Below the pieces are notes generated by a model, which was not told the origin of the DNA, ran no database searches, and worked only from the letters and a program-made list of their open reading frames with translations. Shown here piece by piece: positions 1-8,939 of a DNA stretch of 64,000 nucleotides; position 1 is the stretch's first letter; each line of letters opens with the position of its first letter. The DNA lies in contig NZ_VFRP01000007.1 of assembly GCF_006385685.1 (NCBI RefSeq), positions 62,001 through 126,000 of the forward strand, written 5' to 3'. A program made the translations under genes and the position numbers. This DNA comes from Amaricoccus solimangrovi. Lineage in GTDB: Bacteria > Pseudomonadota > Alphaproteobacteria > Rhodobacterales > Rhodobacteraceae.

Positions 1-2
1 TC

Positions 3-200
3 GGTCTCGGCGCCGCCGTGACCGCGAGCGGAACCCTGCTTCTCTCGGGCGGCGGATTTCTCGCCGCGCTCGCGCTCTACATGCTGACCGGCTCGGCCAC
101 GCTCGGCCTCGCCGCCTTCGTCCAGGCGGCGCGGCCGCTCCGCCCGCGGCTCGCCCGGCTCCTCGCGCGCCGGCGCCGGCCGGCGCTGCTCTCCCACTGA
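3..200 (+). CDS. C-terminal fragment of an unrecognised membrane protein
   Basis: An open frame enters from the left edge and stops just before cysW. About 65 residues are visible: a hydrophobic stretch (LLLSGGGFLAALALYML), a second apolar stretch, then a strongly basic Arg-rich tail. This looks like the end of an inner-membrane protein. The usual neighbour of cysW is cysT, but the tail does not resemble the CysT C terminus I know, so I do not call it cysT. The stop is 22 bp before the cysW start, so co-transcription is likely. Identity needs the sequence to the left of the window. Confidence 0.45.
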   Translation, partial: GLGAAVTASGTLLLSGGGFLAALALYMLTGSATLGLAAFVQAARPLRPRLARLLARRRRPALLSH

Positions 201-222
201 CGCGACAAGGAAAGAACCGGCC

Positions 223-1125
223 ATGCCCGCGGATATCGCCCTTCCCGCCAGCGCCCCCCTCTCCGCCCGTCCGCCGCGCCGCCGGGCGCGCCGGGTGACG
301 ACGGAGCCGGGATGGTTCCGCGCCGCGCTGATCGCGACGGTGCTGACGCTGCTCGCACTCCTCCTGTTCCTGCCGCTCTGGGAAGTGTTCAGCCAGGCGC
401 TCTCCGAGGGGTTCGGCGCCGCCGTCGCCTCGCTCGGCAATCCCGACGCGCGCCACGCGATCCTGCTCACGCTCCTGACCGCGCTCGTCGCGGTGCCGAT
501 GAACGCGGCCTTCGGGATCGCGGCGGCCTGGATGATCGCCAAGTTCGACTTCCGGGGAAAGGCCTTCCTGATCACGCTGATCGATCTGCCCTTCTCGGTC
601 TCGCCGGTGGTCGCGGGGCTCTGCCTCACGCTGCTCTTCGGCTCGGGCTCGGCGCTCGGCGCCTTCATGATCGCGCACGGGATGCAGGTCGTCTTCGCGG
701 TGCCGGGGATCATCCTCGCCACGATGTTCGTGACCTTCCCCTTCGTCGCCCGCGAACTCATCCCGGTGATGCAGGAGCAGGGCCGCGCCGAGGAGGAGGC
801 GGCGCTGACGCTCGGCGCCTCCGGCTGGCGGACGTTCCGCACGGTGACGCTCCCGAACATCCGCTGGGCGCTGCTCTACGGCGTCCTGCTCTGCAACGCG
901 CGCGCGATGGGCGAATTCGGCGCCGTGGCGGTGATCTCGGGCAAGATCCGCGGCGAGACCATCACCATGCCGCTGATGATCGAGATGTCCTACAACGAAT
1001 ACCTGACCGTCGCGGCCTTCACGATGGCGGCGCTGCTCGCCTCGCTCGGCCTCGTCATGCTGACCGCCAAGACGCTGCTCGAATGGCGCTTCGCCGACCA
1101 GCTCGCCGCCCGCCACCGCCATTGA
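223..1125 (+). CDS. cysW: Sulfate/thiosulfate ABC transporter permease CysW
   Basis: The 300-residue protein is the inner-membrane permease subunit that, with CysT and CysA, imports sulfate and thiosulfate delivered by a periplasmic binding protein. A basic N terminus is followed by about six hydrophobic segments. The cytoplasmic EAA-type loop that docks the ATPase is visible around residues 188-215 ([13 protein letters not shown], then FRTVTLPNI). The run [20 protein letters not shown] is characteristic of CysW. The ATG is preceded by the purine-rich AAGGAAAGAACC. The ATPase gene follows after 26 bp, so the genes form an operon. The length is usual for the family. Confidence 0.93.
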   Translation: MPADIALPASAPLSARPPRRRARRVTTEPGWFRAALIATVLTLLALLLFLPLWEVFSQALSEGFGAAVASLGNPDARHAILLTLLTALVAVPMNAAFGIAAAWMIAKFDFRGKAFLITLIDLPFSVSPVVAGLCLTLLFGSGSALGAFMIAHGMQVVFAVPGIILATMFVTFPFVARELIPVMQEQGRAEEEAALTLGASGWRTFRTVTLPNIRWALLYGVLLCNARAMGEFGAVAVISGKIRGETITMPLMIEMSYNEYLTVAAFTMAALLASLGLVMLTAKTLLEWRFADQLAARHRH

Positions 1126-1151
1126 ATCCCGGGCTCACCAGGAGTTTCCCC

Positions 1152-1871
1152 ATGAACATCGAAATCGAGGAACTGGCCAAGGAATTCGGCGCGACCACCG
1201 CGCTGATGCCGGTCAGCCTGTCGATCCCCTCGGGCGCGCTCGTCTCGCTGCTCGGCCCCTCCGGCTCGGGCAAGACTACGCTCCTGCGCGTTCTCGGCGG
1301 GCTCGAATTCCCGACCTCGGGCCGGGTGCTCTTCGACGGGCAGGACGCGACCGGGCTCTCGGTGCAGGAGCGGCGCGCGGGCTTCGTCTTCCAGCACTAC
1401 GCGCTCTTCCGGCACATGACGGTGTTCGAGAACATCGCCTACGGGCTGCGCGCCCGGCCGAGGCGCTCCCGCCCGACGGAGGCGGAGATCGACCGGCGGG
1501 TCCACAAGCTCCTCGCGATGATCCAGCTTCCCGACATCGCCCGCCGCTATCCCGCGCAGCTCTCGGGCGGCCAGCGCCAGCGCGTGGCGCTCGCCCGCGC
1601 GCTCGCGATCGAGCCCCGGATGCTGCTGCTCGACGAGCCGTTCGGCGCGCTCGACGCGCGGGTGCGGCGCGAGCTCCGGGGCGGGTTGCGGACGATCCAC
1701 GACCAGACCGGGCTCACCACGATCTTCGTCACCCACGACCAGGAGGAGGCGATGGAGCTCTCCGATCTGGTGGTGGTGATGAGCATGGGCCGGATCGAGC
1801 AGGTAGGCGCGCCCAGAGAGATCCGCGCCCGGCCCGCGACCCGCTTCGTCGCCGAATTCATCGACGCCTGA
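1152..1871 (+). CDS. cysA: Sulfate ABC transporter ATPase, CysA type, short form
   Basis: This ATPase powers sulfate/thiosulfate import. Walker A (GPSGSGKTT, about residue 35), the Q-loop (FQHYALF), the ABC signature LSGGQRQR (about 137), Walker B ([13 protein letters not shown], about 158) and the switch histidine (VTHDQEEAM) are all present. The protein ends at 239 residues just after the nucleotide-binding domain (FVAEFIDA). Many CysA proteins are about 350 residues with a C-terminal regulatory/TOBE region, absent here. No frameshift is visible before the stop, so the short form seems genuine. The ATG at 1152 has GGAG about 10 nt upstream. It is the last gene of the cys transport operon. 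Confidence 0.88.
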   Translation: MNIEIEELAKEFGATTALMPVSLSIPSGALVSLLGPSGSGKTTLLRVLGGLEFPTSGRVLFDGQDATGLSVQERRAGFVFQHYALFRHMTVFENIAYGLRARPRRSRPTEAEIDRRVHKLLAMIQLPDIARRYPAQLSGGQRQRVALARALAIEPRMLLLDEPFGALDARVRRELRGGLRTIHDQTGLTTIFVTHDQEEAMELSDLVVVMSMGRIEQVGAPREIRARPATRFVAEFIDA

Positions 1872-1875
1872 GGGA

Positions 1876-1896
1876 GCCGGGCGCCCTCAGCCCGGC
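1876..1896. terminator. Hairpin between convergent cysA and lipoprotein genes
   Basis: Perfect 7-bp stem GCCGGGC/GCCCGGC with a 7-nt loop lies directly after the cysA stop. The TGA of the opposing lipoprotein gene (1887-1889) is inside the loop. No T-run follows. The position between convergent genes suggests a bidirectional terminator; this is inference. Confidence 0.55.
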
Positions 1897-2390
1897 ACCC
1901 GGGCCGGCGCCAGCGAGCGCGGCGCGGCGCCCCTCCGGTTCTGGAAGCGGTTGCTGACCGCGAGGATCTGCGCCCCCCAGCCGCAGGCGGAGCCGTCGCC
2001 GTCGCCGTCGAGCCCGTCGGGATCGGCCGCCGGGCCGCCCGCCGCGAGAAAGGCCTTCTGCGCCGCCGCCGCGCTCGGGAAATCGGCGCAGCCGCGCCGG
2101 CCGGTCACGGGCGCGGTCCGGGAATAGGTGACGAGCCCGACCCCGGCGGCGGTGCGCGAGCCGAGATAGCGCCCGTTCGGATCGGAGAGCTGGCCCCGGG
2201 TGCCGAGTTCCGCCTCCACCATCATCAGCTCGCGCGGATCCCCGGTCGTCGCCTGCCGCTTCCAGAGCGTCCCGCTCGGTTCCGCCGCGTAGGCCTCGGA
2301 GAGGGCGGTCAGTCTCGGGTCGGGCGGCGGCGCGGAGGCGCAGGCCGCGACGAGCAGCAGGCACAGGATGGCCCGCGTCGGACCCGGCAT
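1887..2390 (-). CDS. Lipoprotein with excalibur calcium-binding motif
   Basis: The 167-residue protein begins MPGPTRAILCLLLVAAC, a lipoprotein signal peptide with lipobox VAAC and Cys17 as the predicted lipidated residue. Near residues 122-137 it carries an Asp-rich calcium loop (DPDGLDGDGDGSACGW) matching the excalibur pattern DxDxDGxxCE. Excalibur domains occur in extracellular bacterial proteins; the precise role is unknown. The frame extends upstream to 2456, but that stretch is Arg-rich with no signal sequence, so the ATG at 2390 is chosen. It is convergent with cysA and lies in the same orientation as the alpha-glucosidase gene upstream of it, with a gap of about 115 bp. Confidence 0.75.
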   Translation of the reverse strand: MPGPTRAILCLLLVAACASAPPPDPRLTALSEAYAAEPSGTLWKRQATTGDPRELMMVEAELGTRGQLSDPNGRYLGSRTAAGVGLVTYSRTAPVTGRRGCADFPSAAAAQKAFLAAGGPAADPDGLDGDGDGSACGWGAQILAVSNRFQNRRGAAPRSLAPARVPG

Positions 2391-2504
2391 CGCCGCCTCC
2401 CTCCTCCGGTTCGAGTTCCTGCTCCGACGGTGGGAAGGCCTCGGGCGATTCGTCAATGCGCTCCTCCCGGCACCCCCGGGCCGGAACCCGGGGATGCGCG
2501 TTTC

Positions 2505-4115
2505 TCAGGCATCGCTGACCAGCGGCTCGCCATCGATCGCGAGGATCGCGAAGCCGTTCGCATGCAGCCTCACCTTGTCCCCCTCCCCATGCTCGACCCC
2601 TCGCGCCAGCGCCGGCGGGCCGGCGCCCTCGATCCGGAGCTCGACCGTCTCGGGCGAGAGATTGAAGACGCAGAGCAGTTCGCCGCCGCGGGAGAAGGCC
2701 AGCACCGGATCGGACGTGTCGAAGAACACGGTCCCGCCGGTCCTGAGCGCCGCGTTCTCCCTCCGCAGCCGCAGCAGCGCGCGGTAGGTCTCGAGCACCG
2801 AATCGGGATCGCCGAGCTGGCCCGCGACGTGGCGCGCCGCCTGCGGCTCCTTGACCGGCAGCCAGGGCCGCCCGGTCGAGAAGCCCGCGCTCGCATTGCC
2901 CCCGTCCCAGACCATCGGCGTGCGGCAGCCGTCGCGGCCCTTGTTCTCGGGCCAGAAGTTCAGCCCCTGCGGATCGGTGAGCTCGTAATATTCGAGATCG
3001 GTCTCGGTCTGGCCGAGCTCCTCCCCCTGATACATCGAGATCGACCCCTGGAGCGTCAGGAGCAGCGCGCCCGCCTGTTTCGCCAGCGCCTCCTCGCTCA
3101 CACAGTGTTTCTTCCACCGCGTCAGGTGGCGCACCACGTCGTGGTTCGAGAAGGCCCAGCAGGGCCAGCCTTCCGGCGCGCCCCGGAAGAAGTCCTCGAT
3201 CTGTCCGCGGAAATGCGCGGGCGTGAAGGTGTCGCCCAGCATCTCGAAGGAATAGGCCTTATGCAGCCGCCCCTCGCTCGTGTACTGGCCCATGATGTCG
3301 ATCGCGTGGTGGGACTCGCCCACCTCGCCCACCATCGCGCGCGCCTCGTATTCGTCGAGCAGCTTGCGCATCCGGGCGAGGAAGACCAGGTTCTCCGGCT
3401 GGTTCTTCGAGAAGATGTGGTACTGCATGTCGTAGGGATTCCACGCGGGCTTCTCCTTTCGGCGGAAATCCGCGGGATCGTCGCGCAGCAGCCTGTCGTG
3501 GAAATAGAAGTTCACGGTGTCGAGCCGGAATCCGTCCACGCCGCGGTCGAGCCAGAAGCGCATCGTGCCGAGCAGCCAGTCCTGCACCTCGGGATTGTGG
3601 AAGTTGAAATCCGGCTGCTCGGCCAGGAAGTTGTGGAGATAGTACTGGTGCCGCCTGGGCTCCCAGGTCCAGGCGCCGCCGCCGAAGATCGCGAGCCAGT
3701 TGTTGGGCGGCGAGCCGTCATGCTTCGGATCGGCCCAGACATACCAGTCCGCCTTCGGATTGGTCCGGCTCTGGCGGCTCTCGAGGAAGAGCGGGTGTTT
3801 CGACGAGGAATGCGACAGCACCTGGTCGATGATCACCTTGAGGCCAAGCTCATGCGCCCGTTCGAGCAGCGCGTCGAAATCCGCGAGCGTGCCGAAGACC
3901 GGGTCGATGTCGGTGTAATCGGCCACGTCGTAGCCCATGTCGGCCATCGGCGAGGTGAAGATCGGCGAGAGCCAGATCGCGTCGACGCCGAGATCGGCGA
4001 CATAGGGCAGGCGGGCGGTGATGCCCCGCAGGTCGCCGACGCCGTCGCCCGTCGAATCCTGGAACGACCGGGGATAGATCTGATAGGTCACCGACCCCCG
4101 CCACCAATCACGCAT
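2505..4115 (-). CDS. GH13 alpha-glucosidase (oligo-1,6-glucosidase/sucrase-like)
   Basis: This 536-residue cytoplasmic glycoside hydrolase cleaves alpha-linked glucosides. It opens with the hallmark WWRGSVTYQIYPRSFQDS. The GH13 conserved regions follow in order: DQVLSHSS near 97, GFRLDTVNF with nucleophile Asp199, MVGEVGES with acid/base Glu264, and FSNHDVVR with stabiliser Asp326. A C-terminal beta-domain is apparent (VLAFSRGGELLCVFNLS). The ATG at 4115 has GAGGAG 6 nt upstream; an in-frame extension to 4229 lacks family similarity. No signal peptide. Substrate range (trehalose, sucrose, isomaltose) cannot be read from sequence. The divergent neighbour is a glycosyltransferase, but no sugar transporter is adjacent. 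Confidence 0.92.
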   Translation of the reverse strand: MRDWWRGSVTYQIYPRSFQDSTGDGVGDLRGITARLPYVADLGVDAIWLSPIFTSPMADMGYDVADYTDIDPVFGTLADFDALLERAHELGLKVIIDQVLSHSSSKHPLFLESRQSRTNPKADWYVWADPKHDGSPPNNWLAIFGGGAWTWEPRRHQYYLHNFLAEQPDFNFHNPEVQDWLLGTMRFWLDRGVDGFRLDTVNFYFHDRLLRDDPADFRRKEKPAWNPYDMQYHIFSKNQPENLVFLARMRKLLDEYEARAMVGEVGESHHAIDIMGQYTSEGRLHKAYSFEMLGDTFTPAHFRGQIEDFFRGAPEGWPCWAFSNHDVVRHLTRWKKHCVSEEALAKQAGALLLTLQGSISMYQGEELGQTETDLEYYELTDPQGLNFWPENKGRDGCRTPMVWDGGNASAGFSTGRPWLPVKEPQAARHVAGQLGDPDSVLETYRALLRLRRENAALRTGGTVFFDTSDPVLAFSRGGELLCVFNLSPETVELRIEGAGPPALARGVEHGEGDKVRLHANGFAILAIDGEPLVSDA

Positions 4116-4298
4116 CTCGATCTCCTCGCACTCTCTGAGGGCGGCCCCGGCCGGGCCGCCCGCGCGGGGCCGACCGTCACAGTCTCGAAGCGCTTTGGCA
4201 AGCCCCCGGGACCCGGCCGCGCCCGCCAACCCGCTTGGCGCCCCCGGCCCCGGCCTCTATTCCTGATCCCGCCGGGAGGCGGACGGTCCGGAGCGCGC

Positions 4299-5522
4299 AT
4301 GCGAATTCTCTTTATCCACGACAATTTCCCGGCGCAGTTCGGCGTGCTCGGCGTGTGGCTCGCGCGCCAGGGCTGGGACGTCACCTTCGCGACGAGCGCG
4401 GAGAAGGCGGCGGCGCCGGGGATCCGCGTGCTCCGCTACGCGCCGCACCGCGCCCCCTCGCCCGAGACGCATCCCTACGCCCAGCCGATGGACAAGGCGG
4501 CGATCAACGGCCAGGGCTTCGCACGCGCCGCGCTCCGGGCGCGGGAGGCGGGCTACGCGCCCGACATCATCGTCGCCCATTCAGGCTGGGGCGGCGGCAT
4601 GTTCGCCCGCGACGTCTTCCCGAAGGCCGCCTATGTCGCCTATTGCGAATGGTGGTACCGCCATCCCGGGGCCGACGTCGCCTTCCTGTCGCGCCTGACC
4701 GGCGAGCCGGTCGCGGGCTCGGTCGAATCGCCGATGCTCGAGAGCGCGCGCAACGCGCCGATCGCGATGGATCTCGCGCGCGCGGACGCGGTGATCTGCC
4801 CGACCCGCTTCCAGGCGGAGCAGTTCCCGGACCGGCTGCGCGCGCTCCTGACCGTCCAGCACGACGGGATCGACACCGCCTACCACGCGCCCGATCCCGC
4901 CGACCGGCGCTCGACGCTCGACGGGCTCGTCGCCCCGGACGCCCCCGTCGTCACCTATGCGACGCGGGGGATGGAGCCGCACCGGGGCTTCCCGCAGTTC
5001 ATGGCGAGCCTGCCCGCGATCCTCGCGCGCGACCCGCGCCTCCAGGTGGTGATCGCGGGCGAGAACCGCGTCGCCTACGGAAACCAGGCGAAACGCGCGG
5101 TGGACTGGAAGGCGAAGGCGCTCGCCGACCACGATCTCGACCCGGCGCGGGTGCGTTTCGTCGGCCGGCTCGACCGCCCGCTCTACCGCCGGCTGCTGCG
5201 GCGCTCGGACGCGCATGTCTATCTGACCGTGCCCTTCGTGCTCTCCTGGTCGATGCTGGAGGCGATGAGCCTCGCCTGCCCGCTCGTGCTCTCCGACACG
5301 GCGCCGGTGCGCGAATTCGCCGACGCGTCCTCGGCGCGGCTCGTCCCGTTCGGGGATCCGGCGGCGATCGCGGAGGGCGTGCTCGAGACCCTCGCGGAGC
5401 GCCCGCCCGCCGAGGCGCGCGGCGCGCGGGCCCGCGAGATCATCACCTCCACCTGTTCGATCGCGACGCTCTGGCCCGAGAAGGCGCGCCTCTTCACCGA
5501 ACTGGCGCGCGCCGGAGGGTAG
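4299..5522 (+). CDS. GT4-family glycosyltransferase
   Basis: The 407-residue GT-B fold protein begins MRILFIHDNFPAQFGVL, a glycosyltransferase N terminus with the acceptor-side Rossmann strand. The C-terminal half carries the GT4 donor-binding signature LSWSMLEAMSLACPLVLSDT (about residues 313-332) and VVIAGENR/VRFVGRLD strands. It probably transfers a sugar from a nucleotide donor to a polysaccharide or glycolipid acceptor; the acceptor is unknown and no other cell-surface gene is adjacent. The ATG at 4299 is where family similarity begins; the frame is open far upstream only as antisense to the GH13 gene. The TAG stop is the loop of a hairpin. Confidence 0.85.
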   Translation: MRILFIHDNFPAQFGVLGVWLARQGWDVTFATSAEKAAAPGIRVLRYAPHRAPSPETHPYAQPMDKAAINGQGFARAALRAREAGYAPDIIVAHSGWGGGMFARDVFPKAAYVAYCEWWYRHPGADVAFLSRLTGEPVAGSVESPMLESARNAPIAMDLARADAVICPTRFQAEQFPDRLRALLTVQHDGIDTAYHAPDPADRRSTLDGLVAPDAPVVTYATRGMEPHRGFPQFMASLPAILARDPRLQVVIAGENRVAYGNQAKRAVDWKAKALADHDLDPARVRFVGRLDRPLYRRLLRRSDAHVYLTVPFVLSWSMLEAMSLACPLVLSDTAPVREFADASSARLVPFGDPAAIAEGVLETLAERPPAEARGARAREIITSTCSIATLWPEKARLFTELARAGG

Positions 5523-5530
5523 CCCTCCGG
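5512..5530 (+). terminator. Hairpin with the glycosyltransferase stop codon as its loop
   Basis: CCGGAGGG (5512-5519) pairs perfectly with CCCTCCGG (5523-5530); the 3-nt loop is the TAG stop codon itself. No T-run follows. It may terminate or stabilise the transcript end. Confidence 0.45.
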
Positions 5531-5667
5531 GCGGTGGCGCCGCGTCCGGCGTTGCGCGCGTGGCAGCGTGGCGTCCGCGGCGCGTTTCCGGACCTTCGCC
5601 CGTGACAACCCCCGCGGCACCCGCCGGCTCTTCGCCCCGCCGGGTGGTCCGCCGACGCTCGCTTCCT

Positions 5668-5810
5668 CCCATGTTTCATATGGGCATGAAATCTATCGGG
5701 CAGTCCGTCCCGGCCAACGGGCCGGGACGAGGGGCCCCGCCAACAGGCGGGGAGAAAAAGTACTCGCGGCCAAAGGGCCGCTCCGTCCGATCCCGCCGGA
5801 GGCGGGATCG
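5668..5810 (+). promoter_or_regulatory. Array of tandem hairpins in the leader of the MFS gene
   Basis: The 388-bp gap 5531-5918 holds no convincing gene but contains consecutive inverted repeats. Four are perfect: GTCCCGGCC/GGCCGGGAC (5707-5728, loop AACG), CCCCGCC/GGCGGGG (5735-5752, loop AACA), GCGGCC/GGCCGC (5766-5781, loop AAAG), and CGATCCCGCC/GGCGGGATCG (5788-5810, loop GGA). A weaker one (CCCAT/ATGGG) lies at 5668-5684. All four strong stems close with CC...GG over a 3-4-nt purine-rich loop. An A-tract (5755-5759) separates the second and third. The array ends about 109 bp before the MFS start. It could be a leader regulating the transporter or an independent small RNA. Confidence 0.5.
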
Positions 5811-5918
5811 CCGCCGCCCCGGTGCGAAAATCGCTGGCCTTCGCGGCGCGATGATCTATTTCCGCCCCGTGGGCCCTTCGCGCGGCCCCGGTTCCGCCCG
5901 CAGTCTTACGAAAGTTCC

Positions 5919-7163
5919 ATGTCGCATTCCGAGTCCCAGCCCCGGGTCCCCGACCTGCCGGGCCTTCCCGAATTCATCGCGCTCACCGCCTGTCTCATGG
6001 CGCTGACCGCCTTTTCCGTCGACATCATGCTGCCCGCCCTGCCCCGGATCCGCGAGGATTACGGCCTCGCGGATGTGAACGCGCAGCAGCTCGTCGTCAG
6101 CGCCTATGTCGGGGGTTTCGCGCTCGGCCAGCTCTTCATCGGCCCGATCTCGGACCGCTACGGCCGCAGGCCGGTGCTCCTGATCGGCCTCGCCGCCTAC
6201 GCGGTCGCGGCCTTCGCCTGCCTCGTGGCCGACAGTTTCTCCGGGCTCCTGCTCGCCCGCTTCGTCCAGGGCCTCGCCAATGCCTCGCCCCGCGTCATCG
6301 CGATCGCCATGACGCGCGACAGTTTCCACGGCCGGCGGATGGCCGAGGTCATGTCCTTCGTGATGATGGTCTTCATCATCGTGCCGGTGATCGCGCCGAC
6401 GCTCGGCGGGCTGTTCCTGCTCGCCGGATCCTGGCACCTGATCTTCGCCTTCCTCTGCCTCTTCGCGATCGGCATCCTCGCCTGGTGCGCGCTCCGGCTG
6501 CCCGAGACGCATCCCGCGGCGCAGCGCGCGCCGATGAGCCTCGGCTGGCTCGGCGAGGCGATCCGCGAGACCGCGACCCACCGGCAGACGCTCGGCTACA
6601 CGCTCGCGACCGGCGTGATCTTCGGCGCGCTGATGGGCTACATCAATTCCGCGCAGCAGGTGTTCCAGGGGATCTACGACGTCGGCGCGCTCTTCCCGGT
6701 CCTCTTCGGCGCCTGCGCCATCGCGCTCGCGATCGCGGCCTTCGTCAGCGGGCGCTTCGTGATGCGGGTCGGGTCGCGCAAGCTCGGCCACGCCGCCGTG
6801 CTCGGCTTCGCCGCGCTCTCGACGCTGCATTACGGGCTCTTCCTCGCCATCGGCACGCCGCCGCTGCCGGTCTTTCTCGTGATCCTCTCGGGCTGCCTCT
6901 TCTGCTTCGGCCTCGTGATGCCGAACTACAACGCGCTGGCGATGGAGCCGATGGGGCGGATCGCGGGCACCGCCTCCTCCTTCGTCGGCGCGGTCACCAC
7001 CGGGCTCGCGGCGGTGCTCGGCCTCGTCATCGGCCAGCGTTTCGACGGCACCGTGGGGCCGCTGCTCGCGGGATTCGCCTTCTTCGGCGTCGCGAGCGTC
7101 GCGATCACGCTCGTCACCGAGCGCGGCCGGCTCTTCGGCGCCGGGCAGCCCCGGATGGCGTGA
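5919..7163 (+). CDS. MFS multidrug exporter, Bcr/CflA family
   Basis: The 414-residue protein is an inner-membrane proton-driven drug exporter. After a short polar N terminus (MSHSESQPRVPDLPG) comes the first membrane segment with the family motif FSVDIMLPALPRI. MFS motif A (GPISDRYGRRPVLLIG) is near residue 76, and the TM5-like segment VPVIAPTLGGLFLL near residue 150 carries the antiporter Pro-rich pattern. Twelve hydrophobic segments can be traced. The ATG at 5919 is chosen because upstream in-frame codons read through the non-coding hairpin array. The gene stands alone behind that long leader. Substrate unknown. Confidence 0.88.
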   Translation: MSHSESQPRVPDLPGLPEFIALTACLMALTAFSVDIMLPALPRIREDYGLADVNAQQLVVSAYVGGFALGQLFIGPISDRYGRRPVLLIGLAAYAVAAFACLVADSFSGLLLARFVQGLANASPRVIAIAMTRDSFHGRRMAEVMSFVMMVFIIVPVIAPTLGGLFLLAGSWHLIFAFLCLFAIGILAWCALRLPETHPAAQRAPMSLGWLGEAIRETATHRQTLGYTLATGVIFGALMGYINSAQQVFQGIYDVGALFPVLFGACAIALAIAAFVSGRFVMRVGSRKLGHAAVLGFAALSTLHYGLFLAIGTPPLPVFLVILSGCLFCFGLVMPNYNALAMEPMGRIAGTASSFVGAVTTGLAAVLGLVIGQRFDGTVGPLLAGFAFFGVASVAITLVTERGRLFGAGQPRMA

Positions 7164-7188
7164 GCCCGCGGGGCGGCACACGCCCCGC

Positions 7189-8847
7189 TCAATGCGCGTG
7201 GGTCTCGGTGCCGCTCAGATGGTGGGGATCCTCGTGCGTCCGGGCGACCTGGCGCACGACCATCCGCCGGACCCTCGGCGGCGCCTCGCCGGCGTGGAGC
7301 GCGCGCAGCCGCTCGCCGATCACCGCGTCGGCATGGGTGATGCGCTGGTTGTGGCGCATGTACTCGATCCAGGTCGGCGTCTGGTAGGTCTCGATCCAGA
7401 CCCGCGCGTCGCCGATGTCGCGCATCAGCGTCCAGTGCCGCGCGCCGTCGCGGCGGCGGATCCGGCGGCGGTCGATCATCGCGTCGAGGAAATCGGCCTC
7501 GTCCTCCGGCCGGATGATGTATTCGATGACGATCGCCATCGGCCCGCTGCGCGGCTTCAGGTCGATCTCGATCTCGGGCATGCGCCAGCGGTTCAGCGGA
7601 TCGAGATTGAGCTCGGCCCGGTCCGGCAGCCGGAAGCGGAAGCCGATCGCCCCCCCGGCGAGGAGCGCGCCGGCGGTGGCGAGGAGCGCGGTGGTCGGGT
7701 CTGTCCGCTCCGCCAGCACGCCCCAGATCCAGCTTCCGATCGCCATGCCGCCGAAGGTCGCGGTCTGGTAGAGCGCGAGCGCCCGCGCCACCACCCAGCG
7801 CGGCGTCGAGAGCTGCACCGTCACGTTGAAGGTCGAGAGGCTCAGCACCCAGCTCGCCCCCCCGAGCAGCAGGCCGAGCCCGGTCAGCCAGGACATCCGG
7901 CTGAGCCCCACCACCGCCGCGCAGATCGCGAAGGCGAGGAAGCCGAGCCGCACGATCGCCTCGCTCGAGAGCCGCGCGCGCAAGGGCGCGGCGAGATAGG
8001 CGCCGCCGAGCGCGCCGACGCCGAAGGCGCCGAGCAGCAGCCCGTAGGTGAGCGGCCCGCCCGCCACCAGATCGCGCGCGACGACCGGCAGCAGCGCCTG
8101 GACCGAGATCGCGCCGAGCCCGAAGACGAAGCCGCGCAGCAGCACCTTGCCGATATTGGGCGACATCGCGACGTAGCGCAGCCCCGCCCCCATCGCCATG
8201 CCGATCGTCTCGCGCGGGAGCGTGTTCCGCTCCCGCCTCGGCTTCCAGCGCGCGAGCACGAGGAGGAGCGGGAAATAGCTCAGCGCGTTCGCGGCGAAGG
8301 CCGCCGCCCCGCCGCCGGCGGCGACGATGGCGCCGCCGATCGCGGGGCCGACGCTGCGGGTGATGTTGAAGCCGACGCTGTTCAGCACCACCGCCGCCGG
8401 CAGGTCGGCGCGCGGCACCAGGTCGCCGACCGAGGCCTGCCAGGCGGGATTGTTGAGCGCGGTTCCCGCGCCGATCAGGAAGGTGAAGCCGAGCAGCAGC
8501 CAGGGCGTCAGCCCGTCGACCCAGGCGACCGCGGCGAGGCCGAGCGAGACGAGGCACATGAAGACCTGCGCGATGATCATCACGCCGCGGCGGTCGAAAT
8601 TGTCGGCGATCGCGCCCGCGGTCAGCGAGAAGACCATGATCGGCAGCGTGGTCGAGGCCTGGACCAGCGCCACCATGTCCGCCTGGCTGGTGAGCGAGGT
8701 CATCATCCAGGCCGCGCCGACGGTCTGGATCAGCCCGCCGAGATTGGAGACGAGACTCGCCATCCAGATCTCGCGGAAGGTCGGGTGCCGGAACGGGCCG
8801 AGCGCCGAGGGTGGCGGGGCGGCCCCGTCGCGGCTCGTGTCCTCCAT
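7189..8847 (-). CDS. MFS transporter with soluble C-terminal domain (MFS_3 type)
   Basis: The 552-residue protein combines a 12-segment MFS core (start LGPFRHPTFREIWMASLVSN) with a cytoplasmic tail of about 130 residues (from IEIDLKPRSGPMAIVIEY). The tail has an antibiotic-monooxygenase-like ferredoxin-fold look. This architecture matches the MFS_3/EntS-like exporter group, in which the tail is common. The ATG at 8847 has GGGGAGG 7 nt upstream; an earlier in-frame Met (8883) has no such site. It is convergent with the Bcr-like exporter, with 25 bp between stops. Exported substrate unknown. Confidence 0.85.
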   Translation of the reverse strand: MEDTSRDGAAPPPSALGPFRHPTFREIWMASLVSNLGGLIQTVGAAWMMTSLTSQADMVALVQASTTLPIMVFSLTAGAIADNFDRRGVMIIAQVFMCLVSLGLAAVAWVDGLTPWLLLGFTFLIGAGTALNNPAWQASVGDLVPRADLPAAVVLNSVGFNITRSVGPAIGGAIVAAGGGAAAFAANALSYFPLLLVLARWKPRRERNTLPRETIGMAMGAGLRYVAMSPNIGKVLLRGFVFGLGAISVQALLPVVARDLVAGGPLTYGLLLGAFGVGALGGAYLAAPLRARLSSEAIVRLGFLAFAICAAVVGLSRMSWLTGLGLLLGGASWVLSLSTFNVTVQLSTPRWVVARALALYQTATFGGMAIGSWIWGVLAERTDPTTALLATAGALLAGGAIGFRFRLPDRAELNLDPLNRWRMPEIEIDLKPRSGPMAIVIEYIIRPEDEADFLDAMIDRRRIRRRDGARHWTLMRDIGDARVWIETYQTPTWIEYMRHNQRITHADAVIGERLRALHAGEAPPRVRRMVVRQVARTHEDPHHLSGTETHAH

Positions 8848-8939
8848 CGCTCGGCCTCCCCAACGGATCGTCTTTCGCCCCATGATGCCGATCGCGCGGA
8901 CGGCGGCAACCGCTTCCGCCGCGCTAACCCCTCCGAAGT

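Noticed and set aside
4116-4229. N-terminal extension of the GH13 alpha-glucosidase
   Set aside because: The extension has no family similarity, and a strong GAGGAG site precedes the ATG at 4115.
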